Shown piece by piece: positions 24,745-34,458 of a stretch of 64,000 nt of DNA (its first letter is position 1; each line of letters begins with the position of its first letter). The notes below the pieces were generated by a model. The model saw only the letters and a program-made list of their open reading frames with translations. It ran no database searches and had not been told where the DNA came from. The stretch covers positions 2,666,001-2,730,000 of the forward strand of contig NZ_CP109999.1 in the NCBI RefSeq assembly GCF_025947145.1, read 5' to 3'. The position numbers and the translations under genes are program-made. This stretch comes from Flavobacterium sp. N1994. Its GTDB lineage: Bacteria > Bacteroidota > Bacteroidia > Flavobacteriales > Flavobacteriaceae.

Positions 24745-27700
24745 CTATCTTTTCTTAATGACCTTAATGATTTTCTCTTTATCATCCGCAACTACTTTAA
24801 TGAAATAAGTGGCTTCAGCAAATCGAGATAAATCCACTTGAACTTCCGTTGCATTTGTTTCTTTTGTCATCAAGGTTTGGCCAATTAGGTTAACCAATGT
24901 TATTTGAGTAATGTTTCTAGAATACGAAATGGTAACCACAGATGAAGTTGGATTTGGATAATAAGCAAAATGTAAATCATCAAATGCATCACTGCCTAAA
25001 CTAACAGTTACCGTAACAGCAAGAGGAGTACTAGAACAAGACCCAACAACATTGACAGCATAATAAGTAGCGCCATTAGTAAGTACTGTTGATGTTGCTA
25101 ATGCATTACTTCCTGTTTGAGCATCGGCTAACGAACCATACCACACCACATTTGCTGGACTCACAACAATATTTGCAATTGTAGCATCATTCAAATTAGC
25201 TACTGGGAATGTTTGTGTAGCGTTTCCTGTTGGGGTATTGGCGGTATTAACAGTGATAGTCATAGTACCTAATGCTGCACATTGACCAGCATCTGGAGTG
25301 AATGTATATGTTGTAGTTACAGTATTATCTAAAGCAGGTGACCAAGTTCCCGTAAACCCATTATTAGAAGTAGTTGGCAAACCTACTAATGGATCTCCAT
25401 TACAAATAGGAGCCACCGCAGTAAAGGTTGGTGTAAGAGGTTGATTAACCGTTATTGTCAAAGAAGCTGTTGTGGCACACTGCCCAGCATTTGGAGTGAA
25501 TGTGTAAGTTGTAGTCGTTGTGTTATCCAAAACTGGTGACCAAGTACCTGAAATTCCATTATTGGAAGTCGTTGGCAAAGCCGATAAAGAATCTCCATTA
25601 CAAATAGGAGCCACCGCAGTAAATATTGGCGTTATAGGTTGATTAACCGTTATAGTTAAAGTTGTAGCAACACCACATTGTCCAGCATTAGGAGTAAAGG
25701 TGTAAGTGGTAGTACTTGTATTATCTATGGCGGGCGACCAAGTTCCAGAAATTCCATTATTTGAGATTGTAGGCAAGACTACAACATCTCCGTTACAAAT
25801 AGGAGCTACTGCTGTAAAAGTTGGCGTAACGGGTTGATTAACGATTATTGTTAAAGTTGTTACAACGCCACATTGTCCGATATTAGGAGTGAATGTATAA
25901 GTTGTAGTTGTTGTATTATATAAAGCAGGCGACCAAGTACCTGATATATTATTATTAGAAGTAGTTGGTAAGGCTGTTAGTGTATTACCATTACATATTG
26001 GATTCACTGCTGTAAATGTTGGTATGGTAACAGGTTGATTAACCGTTATAGTCAACGAAGCTGTTGTTGCGCATTGTCCCGCATCAGGAGTGAATGTATA
26101 AGTTGTCGTCGTTGTATTATCCAAAGCTGGCGACCAACTACCCGTGTATCCATTGTTAGATGTTGTTGGTAAAGCAGTTAAAGTTTCACCATTACATATA
26201 GGAGTTACAGCCGTAAAAGTTGGTGTCACTGGTTGATTAACCGTAATAGTTAATGAAGCTGTACTTGCACATTGACCAGCATCAGGAGTGAATGTGTAAT
26301 TTGTAGTAGTTGAGTTATCCAAAGCTGGTGACCAAGTACCTGAAATTCCATTATTGGAAGTAGTTGGTAAAGCTGATAAAGAATCTCCATTACAGATAAC
26401 AGCCACCGCTGTGAAGGTTGGTGTAACAGGTTGATTAACTGTAATAGTTAAAGAAGCTGTAGTTGCACATTGTCCAGCATCAGGAGTGAATGTGTAATTT
26501 GTAGTAGTTGAGTTATCCAAAGCTGGTGACCAAGTACCTGAAATTCCATTATTGGAAGTAGTTGGTAAAGCTGATAATAAATCTCCATTACAAATAGCAG
26601 CCACTGCTGTGAAAGTTGATGTTATAGGTTGATTAACATTTATTGTCAATGTAGCTGTAATTGCGCATTGTCCAGCATCAGGTGTAAAGGTATAAGTTGT
26701 AGTAGTTGTGTTATCCAAAGCCGGTGACCAAGTACCTGAAATTCCATTATTAGAAGTAGTTGGCAACGATACCGTATCTCCATTACAAATAGGGGCTATA
26801 GCCGTAAAAGTTGGTGTTACTGGTTGATTAACCGTAATAGTTAAAGAAGTTGTACTTGCACACTGACCCGCATCAGGAGTAAAGGTATAAGTTGTAGTTG
26901 CTGTAATATCTAGAGCAGGTGACCAAGTTCCAGTATATCCGTTATTGGAAGTTGTTGGTAAAGCTGATAGTGCATCTCCATTACAAATAGGAGCTATTGG
27001 CGTAAAAGTTGGTGTCACAGGTTGATTAACCGTAATAGTCAAAGAAGCTGTAGTTGCACATTGTCCAGCATCAGGAGTGAATGTATAAGTTGTCGTTGCT
27101 GTATTATCTAAGGCAGGTGACCAAGATCCAGTATATCCGTTATTGGAAGTTGTTGGTAAAGCTAATAATGAATCTCCATTACAAATAGGAGCTACTGTTG
27201 TAAAAGTTGGCGTTACTGGTTGATTAACTGTGATTGTTAAAGTAGTTGTACTTGAACACTGACCAGCATCAGGAGTAAAGGTATAAGTAGTAGTTGCTGT
27301 ATTATCTAAAGCAGGTGACCAAGTACCTGTATATCCATTATTAGATGTAGTTGGCAAAGCTGATAATGTATCACCATTACAGATAGTAGCCACTGCTGTG
27401 AAAGTTGGTGTTATAGGTTGATTAACTGTGATTGTAAAAGTAGTTGTACTTGCACACTGACCAGCATCTGGAGTGAATGTATAAGTTGTAGTTGCTGTAT
27501 TATCTATAGCTGGCGACCAAGTTCCATTATATCCATTATTAGAAGTAGTTGGCAACGATACCGTATCTCCATTACAAATAGGAGCTACTGGAGTAAAAGT
27601 TGGTGTCAGAGGATGATTAACCGTAATAGTTAAAGATGCTGTACTTGCACACTGACCAGCATCAGGAGTAAAGGTATAAGTTGTAGTTGCTGTATTATTT

Positions 27701-30700
27701 AAAGCAGGTGACCAAGTTCCTGTATATCCGTTATTGGAAGTTGTTGGTAAAGCTGATAAAGAATCTCCATTACAAATAGGAGATACCGCAGTAAAATTTG
27801 GTGTTACAGGTTGATTAACTGTTATTGTCAAAGAAGCTGTACTTGCACATTGTCCAGCATCAGGAGTGAATGTATAAGTTGTAGTTGCTGTATTATTTAA
27901 AGCAGATGACCAAGTTCCTGTATATCCGTTATTGGAAGTTGTTGGTAAAGCTGATAAAGAATCTCCATTACAAATAGGAGCTACAGCTGTGAAAGTTGGT
28001 GTCACAGGTTGATTAACTGTAATAGTTAAAGAAGCTGTTGTAGCACATTGACCGGCATCAGGAGTAAACGTATAAGTCGTTGTAGCTGTATTATCTATAA
28101 CAGGCGACCAAGTTCCTATATAGCCATTATTGGAAGTCGTTGGTAACGATACGGTATCTCCATTACAAATAGGAGCTACTGCTGTAAAAGTTGGCGTCAC
28201 AGGTTGATTAACTGTAATAGTTAAAGAAGCTGTAGTTGCACACTGACCAGCAGTTGGTGTAAACGTATAAGCCGCGGTTGTAGTATTATCTATAGCTGGT
28301 GACCAAGTTCCAGTATATCCATTATTGGAAGTTGTTGTCAAAGCCGATAAAGAATCTCCATTACAAATAGGAGCGACTGCTGTAAAAGTTGGTGTCACAG
28401 GTTGATTAACCGTAATAGTTAATGAAGCATTTGTAGCACACTGACCAGCATCAGAAGTAAAGGTATATGTTGTAGATGTAGTATTATCTAAAGCAGGTGA
28501 CCAAGTTCCTATATATCCATTATTAGAAGTCGTTGGCAAAGCCGATAAAGAATCACCATTACATATTGGAGAAACCGAAGTAAAGGTTGGCGTTATGGGT
28601 TGATTAACCGTAATAGTTAATGAAGCATTTGTAGCACACTGACCAGCATCAGGAGTGAAGGTATAAGTTGTGGTAGTAGTATTATCTAAAGCTGGAGACC
28701 AACTTCCAGTATATCCATTATTGGAAGTCGTTGGTAAAGCCGATAAAGCATCACCATTACATATTGGAGCGACTGCTGTAAAGGTTGGTGTTACAGGTTG
28801 ATTAACATTTACTGTCAAAGAAGTTGTTGTTGCACACTGACCAGTATTTGGTGTGAAAGTATAAGTTGTGGTTGTTGTATTATCTAGGGTTGGTGACCAA
28901 GTTCCTATGTATCCATTATTGGAAGTTGTAGGTAAAGCCGATAAAGCATCACCATTACATATTGGAGCGACTGCTGTAAAGGTTGGTGTTACAGGTTGAT
29001 TAACATTTACTGTCAAAGAAGTTGTTGTTGCACACTGACCAGTATTTGGTGTGAAAGTATAAGTTGTGGTTGTTGTATTATCTAGGGTTGGTGACCAAGT
29101 TCCTATGTATCCATTATTGGAAGTTGTAGGTAAGGATAAGGAATCTCCATTACATATAGGAGCCATAGCGGTAAAAGTTGGTGTTATAGGTTGATTAACA
29201 GTTATTGTCAAAGAAGCAGTTGCAGCACATTGACCTGCAGTTGGTGTAAATGTATAAGTTGTGGTGGTTGTATTGTCTAAAGCAGGCGACCAAGTTCCTG
29301 TGTATCCATTATTAGAAGTAGTTGGTAAAGGGGATAATGAATCGCCATTACAAATAGGAGCAATAGCTGTGAAGGTTGGCGTTACGGGTTGATTAACCGT
29401 TATCGTTAAAGTTGTAGTAGCTGCACATTGACCAGCATCAGGTGTAAATGTGTAAATGGTTGTAATTGTATTGTCTAGTGCTGGGGACCAAGTTCCTGTA
29501 TAGCCATTATTTGAAGTAGTTGGCAAAGGGGATAATGAATCACCATTGCAAATTGGACTAACTGCCGTAAAAGTTGGAGTTATTGGCTGATTAACAGTCA
29601 CCGTTAGATTGGCAGTTGAGGCACAAAGACCTGCACTTGGAGTAAATGTATATGTGGTGGTTGTTGTATTATCAATCGCTGGCGACCAAGTTCCGGTGTA
29701 TCCATTATTGGAAGTAGTTGGCAATGATAATGCATCTCCATTACAAATGGGTGAAATAGTTGTAAAAGTTGGTGCAGTTTGTGGCAATAAGGTTTGTGTA
29801 ATATTCAATCCATAAGTACCTTGTTCTTCACCCAAACCATAATATCCATCTACCAAAACATAAACAACATCTTCTGATGAAACATCCAATCCAGTTATTG
29901 AAGATTGTCTAGTAAGTCCACAATCATCATCACTATTGGCTAATTCAGTTGTTCCATCTTGAGTAAATACTCTCAAAATAGTATCAAAATTGGTTCCAGT
30001 ACAAGTGTTTAAACTTAAAGATTGAGCACAAGCATCTAAAGTAACTTTATACCAAACATCTGGTGCAGGAGTCCCAAATGTATCAGTATAACAATTTGCT
30101 GCAAGGTTGTTCCCTGTCGTAGTATAATTTGGTGTTGAAACATTTATTGCTGTAGCACGAGTGTCTCCAGGAGGTGGAGTTGTATTTATGGTCAGGTCTA
30201 ATGTTTCTGTACTACAACTGGTAGGATTAGTAGCCACAGCGAAATTTTTTATCGAAACATAATGATTAGGGACATTTGTTGATGAACTAAAAACAATACT
30301 ACTTATTAAATTGTTATTAAAATAGCCAAAAGTATCTGTGTCTGTAGTAACTGTTCTACTTTGTACGTGACCATCAGAATAAGTAACGGTCACATTTCCT
30401 GAAATAACGGCATCGTTAATATCGGTTGTAAAATAATTGGCAGATACACCATATACAGGAGGGTTAAATGTTATTGTTATCGGATTATTTGGGTTGGCTG
30501 TTCCAAGAAAACTTCCGCTAGAATACATTCCTCCGGGTGCAGACATGGTAACATTAGTTGAACCTAGAGTAAAAGTTGTTGGATTGGTTGCTGGAATAGT
30601 GCTAAGATCATTCAAAACTATAGTAGCGTTGAAAGAAAGTGCATGTTGAACCCATAAATTAAAATCATCTATTTCTGAAGTGTCTGTTATTGGGATTGTG

Positions 30701-31755
30701 GTTGTATAGGAACCGCTAGCGTTATAGGTTACTCCATTAATTGGCCATGTATAACTATTACATGCTGTCATACTTGTAGAATGAGCTGTAATAGGAAATA
30801 CAGTAATTGTTTTGGTAGTATTAGTTGCACATTGTCCACTGTCAGGTGTAAATGTACATGTAGTGGTGTTTGTGTTATCTATAGCTGGTGACCAAGTTCC
30901 AGTAATTCCATTATTAGAAGTAGTTGGCAATGCTGCTAAAGTATTTCCTTCACATATTGGTGCTACAACAGGGAAAGTTGGTGTAGCTGGGGTAATAATA
31001 GTTAAATCTAAAGTATCAGTTGAAGCTGGATTAGTAGCAATACTTAAATTTTTTAGGGAGATAAATCTATTTGAGGTAGTAGTTGTTAAAATAACACTAG
31101 TTAAAGGAGTTGTCGAAAAATAGCCGTAAGTTTCAGTATCTGAATTTACGTTTCGGCTGTCAACGGCACTATCAGAATAGGAAGCTGTAACGTTTCCATT
31201 TATGATATTGTCTGAAATATTAGTAACAAAAAAATTGCCAGCAACACCATAAATAGCTGGACTAAAAGTTATAGTGATGGGTTCTTGTGGATTGTTTGTA
31301 CCTACAAAAGTACCACTAGAATACATGCCACTTGGAGCACTCAAAGTTACATTAGTACTCCCAATAGTTAAATTTAATGTAGTAGCTGCAGGAATTCCCG
31401 CTAAATTATTGAACGCAACGGTTGCTCCATAAGTAGTTGCTGAATTGTCCCATGCGGTCTGATCATTAAAAAGCTGAGTTATACCTCCGCCTGAGCCATA
31501 AATTCCAGTGATGTTATAAGTTAGACCCGTTACAGGCCAAGTATAACTATCGCAAGCTGTCACAGTTGAAGTGCTTAAAGTGCCTTGAGTTGGTGCGCTA
31601 TTTCGGGTTATGTTTTGAGATGAAGTTCGACGGAAATTATTATTGTGTTCTGAACCTTTTCCAGTTTTTGATTGGGCTAAAGTTGTAAAATTAAATGATA
31701 GGAACAAAAAGAATGCTAAAAGCACAGGTGTTTTAATTGCGTAATTTTTCATCAT
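24745..31755 (-). CDS. Giant secreted repeat protein with T9SS type A sorting domain
   Basis: A 2336-residue adhesin-like surface protein. It starts with a signal peptide (YAIKTPVLLAFFLFLSFNFT). Two related approximately 180-residue modules follow (CDSYTWPVTGLTYN..; CNSYTWPINGVTYN..), separated by one repeat with ICEG in place of ICNG. After a pre-peptidase-like domain (DTRATAINVSTPNY, PAPDVWYKVTLDACAQ) come 23 tandem units of 65-66 residues. Each unit has PTFTAVAPICNGDSLSALP, TTSNNGYTGTWSPALDN and TYTFTPDAGQCA, with two conserved Cys. An Ig-like module and a C-terminal sorting domain (YYPNPTSSVVTISYS, TYFIKVVADDKEKIIKVIKK) end it. The PorT system would export it. Function unknown; adhesion or gliding is possible. 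Confidence 0.9.
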   Translation of the reverse strand: MMKNYAIKTPVLLAFFLFLSFNFTTLAQSKTGKGSEHNNNFRRTSSQNITRNSAPTQGTLSTSTVTACDSYTWPVTGLTYNITGIYGSGGGITQLFNDQTAWDNSATTYGATVAFNNLAGIPAATTLNLTIGSTNVTLSAPSGMYSSGTFVGTNNPQEPITITFSPAIYGVAGNFFVTNISDNIINGNVTASYSDSAVDSRNVNSDTETYGYFSTTPLTSVILTTTTSNRFISLKNLSIATNPASTDTLDLTIITPATPTFPVVAPICEGNTLAALPTTSNNGITGTWSPAIDNTNTTTCTFTPDSGQCATNTTKTITVFPITAHSTSMTACNSYTWPINGVTYNASGSYTTTIPITDTSEIDDFNLWVQHALSFNATIVLNDLSTIPATNPTTFTLGSTNVTMSAPGGMYSSGSFLGTANPNNPITITFNPPVYGVSANYFTTDINDAVISGNVTVTYSDGHVQSRTVTTDTDTFGYFNNNLISSIVFSSSTNVPNHYVSIKNFAVATNPTSCSTETLDLTINTTPPPGDTRATAINVSTPNYTTTGNNLAANCYTDTFGTPAPDVWYKVTLDACAQSLSLNTCTGTNFDTILRVFTQDGTTELANSDDDCGLTRQSSITGLDVSSEDVVYVLVDGYYGLGEEQGTYGLNITQTLLPQTAPTFTTISPICNGDALSLPTTSNNGYTGTWSPAIDNTTTTTYTFTPSAGLCASTANLTVTVNQPITPTFTAVSPICNGDSLSPLPTTSNNGYTGTWSPALDNTITTIYTFTPDAGQCAATTTLTITVNQPVTPTFTAIAPICNGDSLSPLPTTSNNGYTGTWSPALDNTTTTTYTFTPTAGQCAATASLTITVNQPITPTFTAMAPICNGDSLSLPTTSNNGYIGTWSPTLDNTTTTTYTFTPNTGQCATTTSLTVNVNQPVTPTFTAVAPICNGDALSALPTTSNNGYIGTWSPTLDNTTTTTYTFTPNTGQCATTTSLTVNVNQPVTPTFTAVAPICNGDALSALPTTSNNGYTGSWSPALDNTTTTTYTFTPDAGQCATNASLTITVNQPITPTFTSVSPICNGDSLSALPTTSNNGYIGTWSPALDNTTSTTYTFTSDAGQCATNASLTITVNQPVTPTFTAVAPICNGDSLSALTTTSNNGYTGTWSPAIDNTTTAAYTFTPTAGQCATTASLTITVNQPVTPTFTAVAPICNGDTVSLPTTSNNGYIGTWSPVIDNTATTTYTFTPDAGQCATTASLTITVNQPVTPTFTAVAPICNGDSLSALPTTSNNGYTGTWSSALNNTATTTYTFTPDAGQCASTASLTITVNQPVTPNFTAVSPICNGDSLSALPTTSNNGYTGTWSPALNNTATTTYTFTPDAGQCASTASLTITVNHPLTPTFTPVAPICNGDTVSLPTTSNNGYNGTWSPAIDNTATTTYTFTPDAGQCASTTTFTITVNQPITPTFTAVATICNGDTLSALPTTSNNGYTGTWSPALDNTATTTYTFTPDAGQCSSTTTLTITVNQPVTPTFTTVAPICNGDSLLALPTTSNNGYTGSWSPALDNTATTTYTFTPDAGQCATTASLTITVNQPVTPTFTPIAPICNGDALSALPTTSNNGYTGTWSPALDITATTTYTFTPDAGQCASTTSLTITVNQPVTPTFTAIAPICNGDTVSLPTTSNNGISGTWSPALDNTTTTTYTFTPDAGQCAITATLTINVNQPITSTFTAVAAICNGDLLSALPTTSNNGISGTWSPALDNSTTTNYTFTPDAGQCATTASLTITVNQPVTPTFTAVAVICNGDSLSALPTTSNNGISGTWSPALDNSTTTNYTFTPDAGQCASTASLTITVNQPVTPTFTAVTPICNGETLTALPTTSNNGYTGSWSPALDNTTTTTYTFTPDAGQCATTASLTITVNQPVTIPTFTAVNPICNGNTLTALPTTSNNNISGTWSPALYNTTTTTYTFTPNIGQCGVVTTLTIIVNQPVTPTFTAVAPICNGDVVVLPTISNNGISGTWSPAIDNTSTTTYTFTPNAGQCGVATTLTITVNQPITPIFTAVAPICNGDSLSALPTTSNNGISGTWSPVLDNTTTTTYTFTPNAGQCATTASLTITVNQPLTPTFTAVAPICNGDPLVGLPTTSNNGFTGTWSPALDNTVTTTYTFTPDAGQCAALGTMTITVNTANTPTGNATQTFPVANLNDATIANIVVSPANVVWYGSLADAQTGSNALATSTVLTNGATYYAVNVVGSCSSTPLAVTVTVSLGSDAFDDLHFAYYPNPTSSVVTISYSRNITQITLVNLIGQTLMTKETNATEVQVDLSRFAEATYFIKVVADDKEKIIKVIKKR
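25246..29782 (-). repeat. Coding tandem array of about 23 units of 195-198 bp
   Basis: Each unit encodes the 65-66-residue ICNGD...VNQP module of the giant gene. Unit identity varies, and adjacent units are often most alike, as expected of expansion by unequal recombination. Confidence 0.9.
28732..29134 (-). repeat. Exact 198-bp tandem duplication within the giant gene
   Basis: The sequence from about 28732 to 28936 recurs exactly 198 bases downstream, to about 29134, with no difference seen. All other neighbouring units differ by several bases. Confidence 0.8.
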
Positions 31756-31889
31756 ATGGTATTTTTTGGGGTGTGTAAATGAGCCAAAATGGTTAAATTA
31801 TTTTGATGCTAATTGTATAAAAATAGATATTAATTTATTTAATAACCAAATTTAACCGTTGTTTTTGAAGTTATTACCGATGAACAAAT

Positions 31890-31918
31890 AAAAAAGCCTC
31901 ACAAATGCGAGGCTTTTT
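31890..31918 (-). terminator. Intrinsic terminator of the deoxynucleoside kinase gene
   Basis: AAAAAGCCTC and GAGGCTTTTT pair around an 8-base loop with a T-run on the minus strand, 15 bases past the kinase stop codon. Confidence 0.9.
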
Positions 31919-31932
31919 GGAAGATATTTTTT

Positions 31933-32547
31933 TTAAAACAAACCGTTAATTTCGGCATTAATTTTATCGATGACAAATCCTAAATCTTCTGGATTGTTTA
32001 CGAAATCTATATTGTCAACATCAATGATAAGTAATTTCCCTTTGTCATAAGTGTGTATCCAAGCTTCATATCGTTCATTCAATCGGCTTAAATAATCAAT
32101 TGAAATAGTATTTTCATAATCACGACCCCGTTTGTGAATTTGAGAAACCAAATTAGGAATTGAGCTTCGTAAATAAATCAACAAATCGGGAGCACCAACT
32201 AGTCCTTCCATCAATTCAAAAAGTGAAGAATAATTCTCAAAATCACGATTGGTCATTAAGCCCATAGCATGCAAGTTAGGAGCAAAAATGTGAGCATCTT
32301 CATAGATCGTTCTATCTTGAATAATATTTTTTCCACTTTCGCGAATTTGCAACACTTGGCGAAAACGAGAGTTCAAGAAATAAATCTGCAAGTTAAAACT
32401 CCAACGTTCCATTTGGTGATAAAAATCATCCAAATAAGGATTGTCAACTACATCTTCAAAATGAGGTTCCCATTTGAATTGTTTGGCTAAAAATCGTGTT
32501 AACGTTGTCTTTCCTGCTCCGATGTTTCCTGCTACCGCTATGTGCAT
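31933..32547 (-). CDS. Deoxynucleoside kinase (dNK family)
   Basis: Phosphorylates deoxynucleosides for nucleotide salvage. The 204-residue protein has the P-loop MHIAVAGNIGAGKTTL, the FEDVVDNPYLDDFY and ERWSFNLQIYFLNSRF substrate-site motifs, QDRTIYEDAHIFA (DRS-like) and LIYLRSSIPNLVSQIHKRGR, as in deoxyguanosine/deoxyadenosine kinases. Its ATG shares one base with the stop of the upstream gene (TAATG), so translation is coupled. Exact nucleoside preference unknown. Confidence 0.92.
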   Translation of the reverse strand: MHIAVAGNIGAGKTTLTRFLAKQFKWEPHFEDVVDNPYLDDFYHQMERWSFNLQIYFLNSRFRQVLQIRESGKNIIQDRTIYEDAHIFAPNLHAMGLMTNRDFENYSSLFELMEGLVGAPDLLIYLRSSIPNLVSQIHKRGRDYENTISIDYLSRLNERYEAWIHTYDKGKLLIIDVDNIDFVNNPEDLGFVIDKINAEINGLF

Positions 32548-33341
32548 TATGGTAATTTTATTTTATAATTCTTAATTTGTTGGTTGGTAAAAATAGCTAA
32601 AATTTGGTCTTTGTAATAATAATTTTTAAACGATTTCTCAACAATTTCTATTTCGTAAACGACTTTATTTTGGTTATTCAAACAATAGAGCACGTTGTCT
32701 CTTGAAAACAATAATTTTTCGTTATCAATAATTTGAATTTTTTCAAAAGGTGGAATATTGGCCAATAAAGTAACCTTGCCAAAAATGTCAATAGTATACC
32801 AATTGTTCACTTCATCAATCCAATAAAAATTATTAAAGTCTGACTGGGTGTATTTTATATTCTCTTGAATAGGATTTCCAATATTTTTAAAAGTGTTTTT
32901 CAAATAATCAAACAATACTATTTGCTGAGTCAAAGCATTATAAATCCAAAATTGATTCTGAGAAGCTAAACCAATTTTAGAAGCAAAAATGGTATTGTCA
33001 ATGTCGAATAGGTTTGTTTTTTGGGTTTCATTCAGTTGGTTGTCAAGCGTAATTATCGTATTAAAGTCTTCATAGAAGACCACTATTTTCATGGGATTGA
33101 TATAATCAACAGAAGTTATTTTTCCAAGCGCTACATTTTTATATTCCCATTTTTGAGTCTCGTTTTCTTTACTAAAAACATTATCTTTTATATAATAATT
33201 ATTACCCAAGCCATCAAAGCCGATATACGTCTTGTTGTCTAGTTCTTTTGTATCCAATGCCTTAGTTTTTAATTTTTGATTTTGACTAAAACCTATGGTG
33301 CAACTCAACACTAATAATAAATAAATTACATTCTTCATCAT
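32547..33341 (-). CDS. Secreted hypothetical protein, beta-propeller-like
   Basis: A 264-residue protein with a signal peptide (NVIYLLLVLSCTIGFSQ). The rest is a series of short beta-strand segments with regularly spaced aromatic and Asp/Asn residues (YIGFDGLGNNYYIKDN, FNTIITLDNQLNE, QFWIYNALTQQIVLFDY, WYTIDIFGKVTLLA, KLLFSRDNVLYCLNN), the look of a small beta-propeller. No named family recognised. It overlaps the kinase gene by one base, a conserved-looking pairing whose meaning is unclear. Confidence 0.7.
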   Translation of the reverse strand: MMKNVIYLLLVLSCTIGFSQNQKLKTKALDTKELDNKTYIGFDGLGNNYYIKDNVFSKENETQKWEYKNVALGKITSVDYINPMKIVVFYEDFNTIITLDNQLNETQKTNLFDIDNTIFASKIGLASQNQFWIYNALTQQIVLFDYLKNTFKNIGNPIQENIKYTQSDFNNFYWIDEVNNWYTIDIFGKVTLLANIPPFEKIQIIDNEKLLFSRDNVLYCLNNQNKVVYEIEIVEKSFKNYYYKDQILAIFTNQQIKNYKIKLP

Positions 33342-33531
33342 AGGGCTAATTTACAATAAACGAATCTAATTTTGACAACACCAAAAAGATATTTTAACAA
33401 AACATTGGTAACGAATTCGCAAGTATTTGTCATATTTGTTCTTTCAAAACTAAAAATCAATGAAATCAAAGATTATTTCATCCGTTCACCTTTCAGGCTC
33501 GGGTCACGAATTCCGTAAAAAAGCAACTCTG

Positions 33532-34440
33532 ATGAGTAAAAAATTAGTTTATACTTCATTATTTTTATTGGCATTTAGTATTTCAAATGCTCAAAAAGAT
33601 TTTCAAGGAATGGCCGTTTATGAGTCAAAAACAAGCACTTCCGATTTTAAATCTCGTTTGCAAGGGAATAAAGAAATTACTCCCGAAATGCAGAAAATGA
33701 TTGAAGAGCGAATGAAAAAAATGTTTGAAAAAACATTCATTCTCAATTTTGATAAGTCAGCTTCCATCTATAAAGAAGAAGAAAAGTTAGATGCGCCAGG
33801 AACAGGACAAGGAGGAGGAATGCGAATGATGTCCTCTATGATGGGCGGTGGCGGCACCTATTATAAAAATGTAAAAGATAAAAGTTATACGGTTGATAAA
33901 GAATTTATGGGGAAAGAATTTTTAGTAAAAGATTCGTTGCCCAAATTAAACTGGAAAATGGAAAGCGAAACCAGAATGATTGGCGGCTACAACTGTTTCA
34001 AAGCAACAGCCGTTAGACCAGTAAGTCAATCCGATTTTAGAAATTTCAGACCCAAAAAAGAGGAAGATAAAAAAACAGACAAACCAAAAACCGAAGATAA
34101 AGACAAGAAAACCAATTTTATGGATGATTTTGATATGCCAAAGGAAATAACAATCACCGCTTGGTATACACCTGAAATTCCAGTAAATCAAGGGCCCGAA
34201 AGCTATTGGGGTTTGCCAGGTTTAATTCTCGAAGTCAACGATGGTAAAACGACTGTTTTATGTTCAAAGGTGGTTTTGAATGCTAAAGAAAAGGCAGAAA
34301 TTAAAGCGCCAACCAACGGAAAAGTAATTTCTCAAAAAGAATACGACGAAACCGTAATAAAAAAAATGGAAGAAATGCGACAAATGTATGACGGAAAAGG
34401 TGGTGATGGAAGACGAATGGAAATGAGAATGGGGCATTAA
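33532..34440 (+). CDS. GLPGLI family protein
   Basis: A 302-residue secreted or periplasmic protein with signal peptide MSKKLVYTSLFLLAFSISNAQ. The family signature WGLPGLILEVNDGK lies near the C-terminus after ITAWYTPEIPVNQGPESY. The middle holds a Gly/Met-rich stretch (GGGMRMMSSMMGGGG) and a Lys/Asp-rich one. An in-frame ATG at 33460 would bury the signal peptide, so 33532 is chosen. It is followed 18 bases later by an outer-membrane protein gene, the usual pairing for GLPGLI proteins. The function of the family is unknown. Confidence 0.88.
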   Translation: MSKKLVYTSLFLLAFSISNAQKDFQGMAVYESKTSTSDFKSRLQGNKEITPEMQKMIEERMKKMFEKTFILNFDKSASIYKEEEKLDAPGTGQGGGMRMMSSMMGGGGTYYKNVKDKSYTVDKEFMGKEFLVKDSLPKLNWKMESETRMIGGYNCFKATAVRPVSQSDFRNFRPKKEEDKKTDKPKTEDKDKKTNFMDDFDMPKEITITAWYTPEIPVNQGPESYWGLPGLILEVNDGKTTVLCSKVVLNAKEKAEIKAPTNGKVISQKEYDETVIKKMEEMRQMYDGKGGDGRRMEMRMGH

Positions 34441-34458
34441 TTTGGAACATAAACCTTC

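Noticed and set aside
25246..29782. Regular repeats that could suggest a CRISPR or satellite array
   Set aside because: The period is 195-198 bp and every unit keeps one open frame on the minus strand encoding the same module; there are no unique spacers and no cas genes.
33460..33531. Longer N-terminus for the GLPGLI protein
   Set aside because: The added 24 residues would precede a clear signal peptide, which has to be N-terminal.
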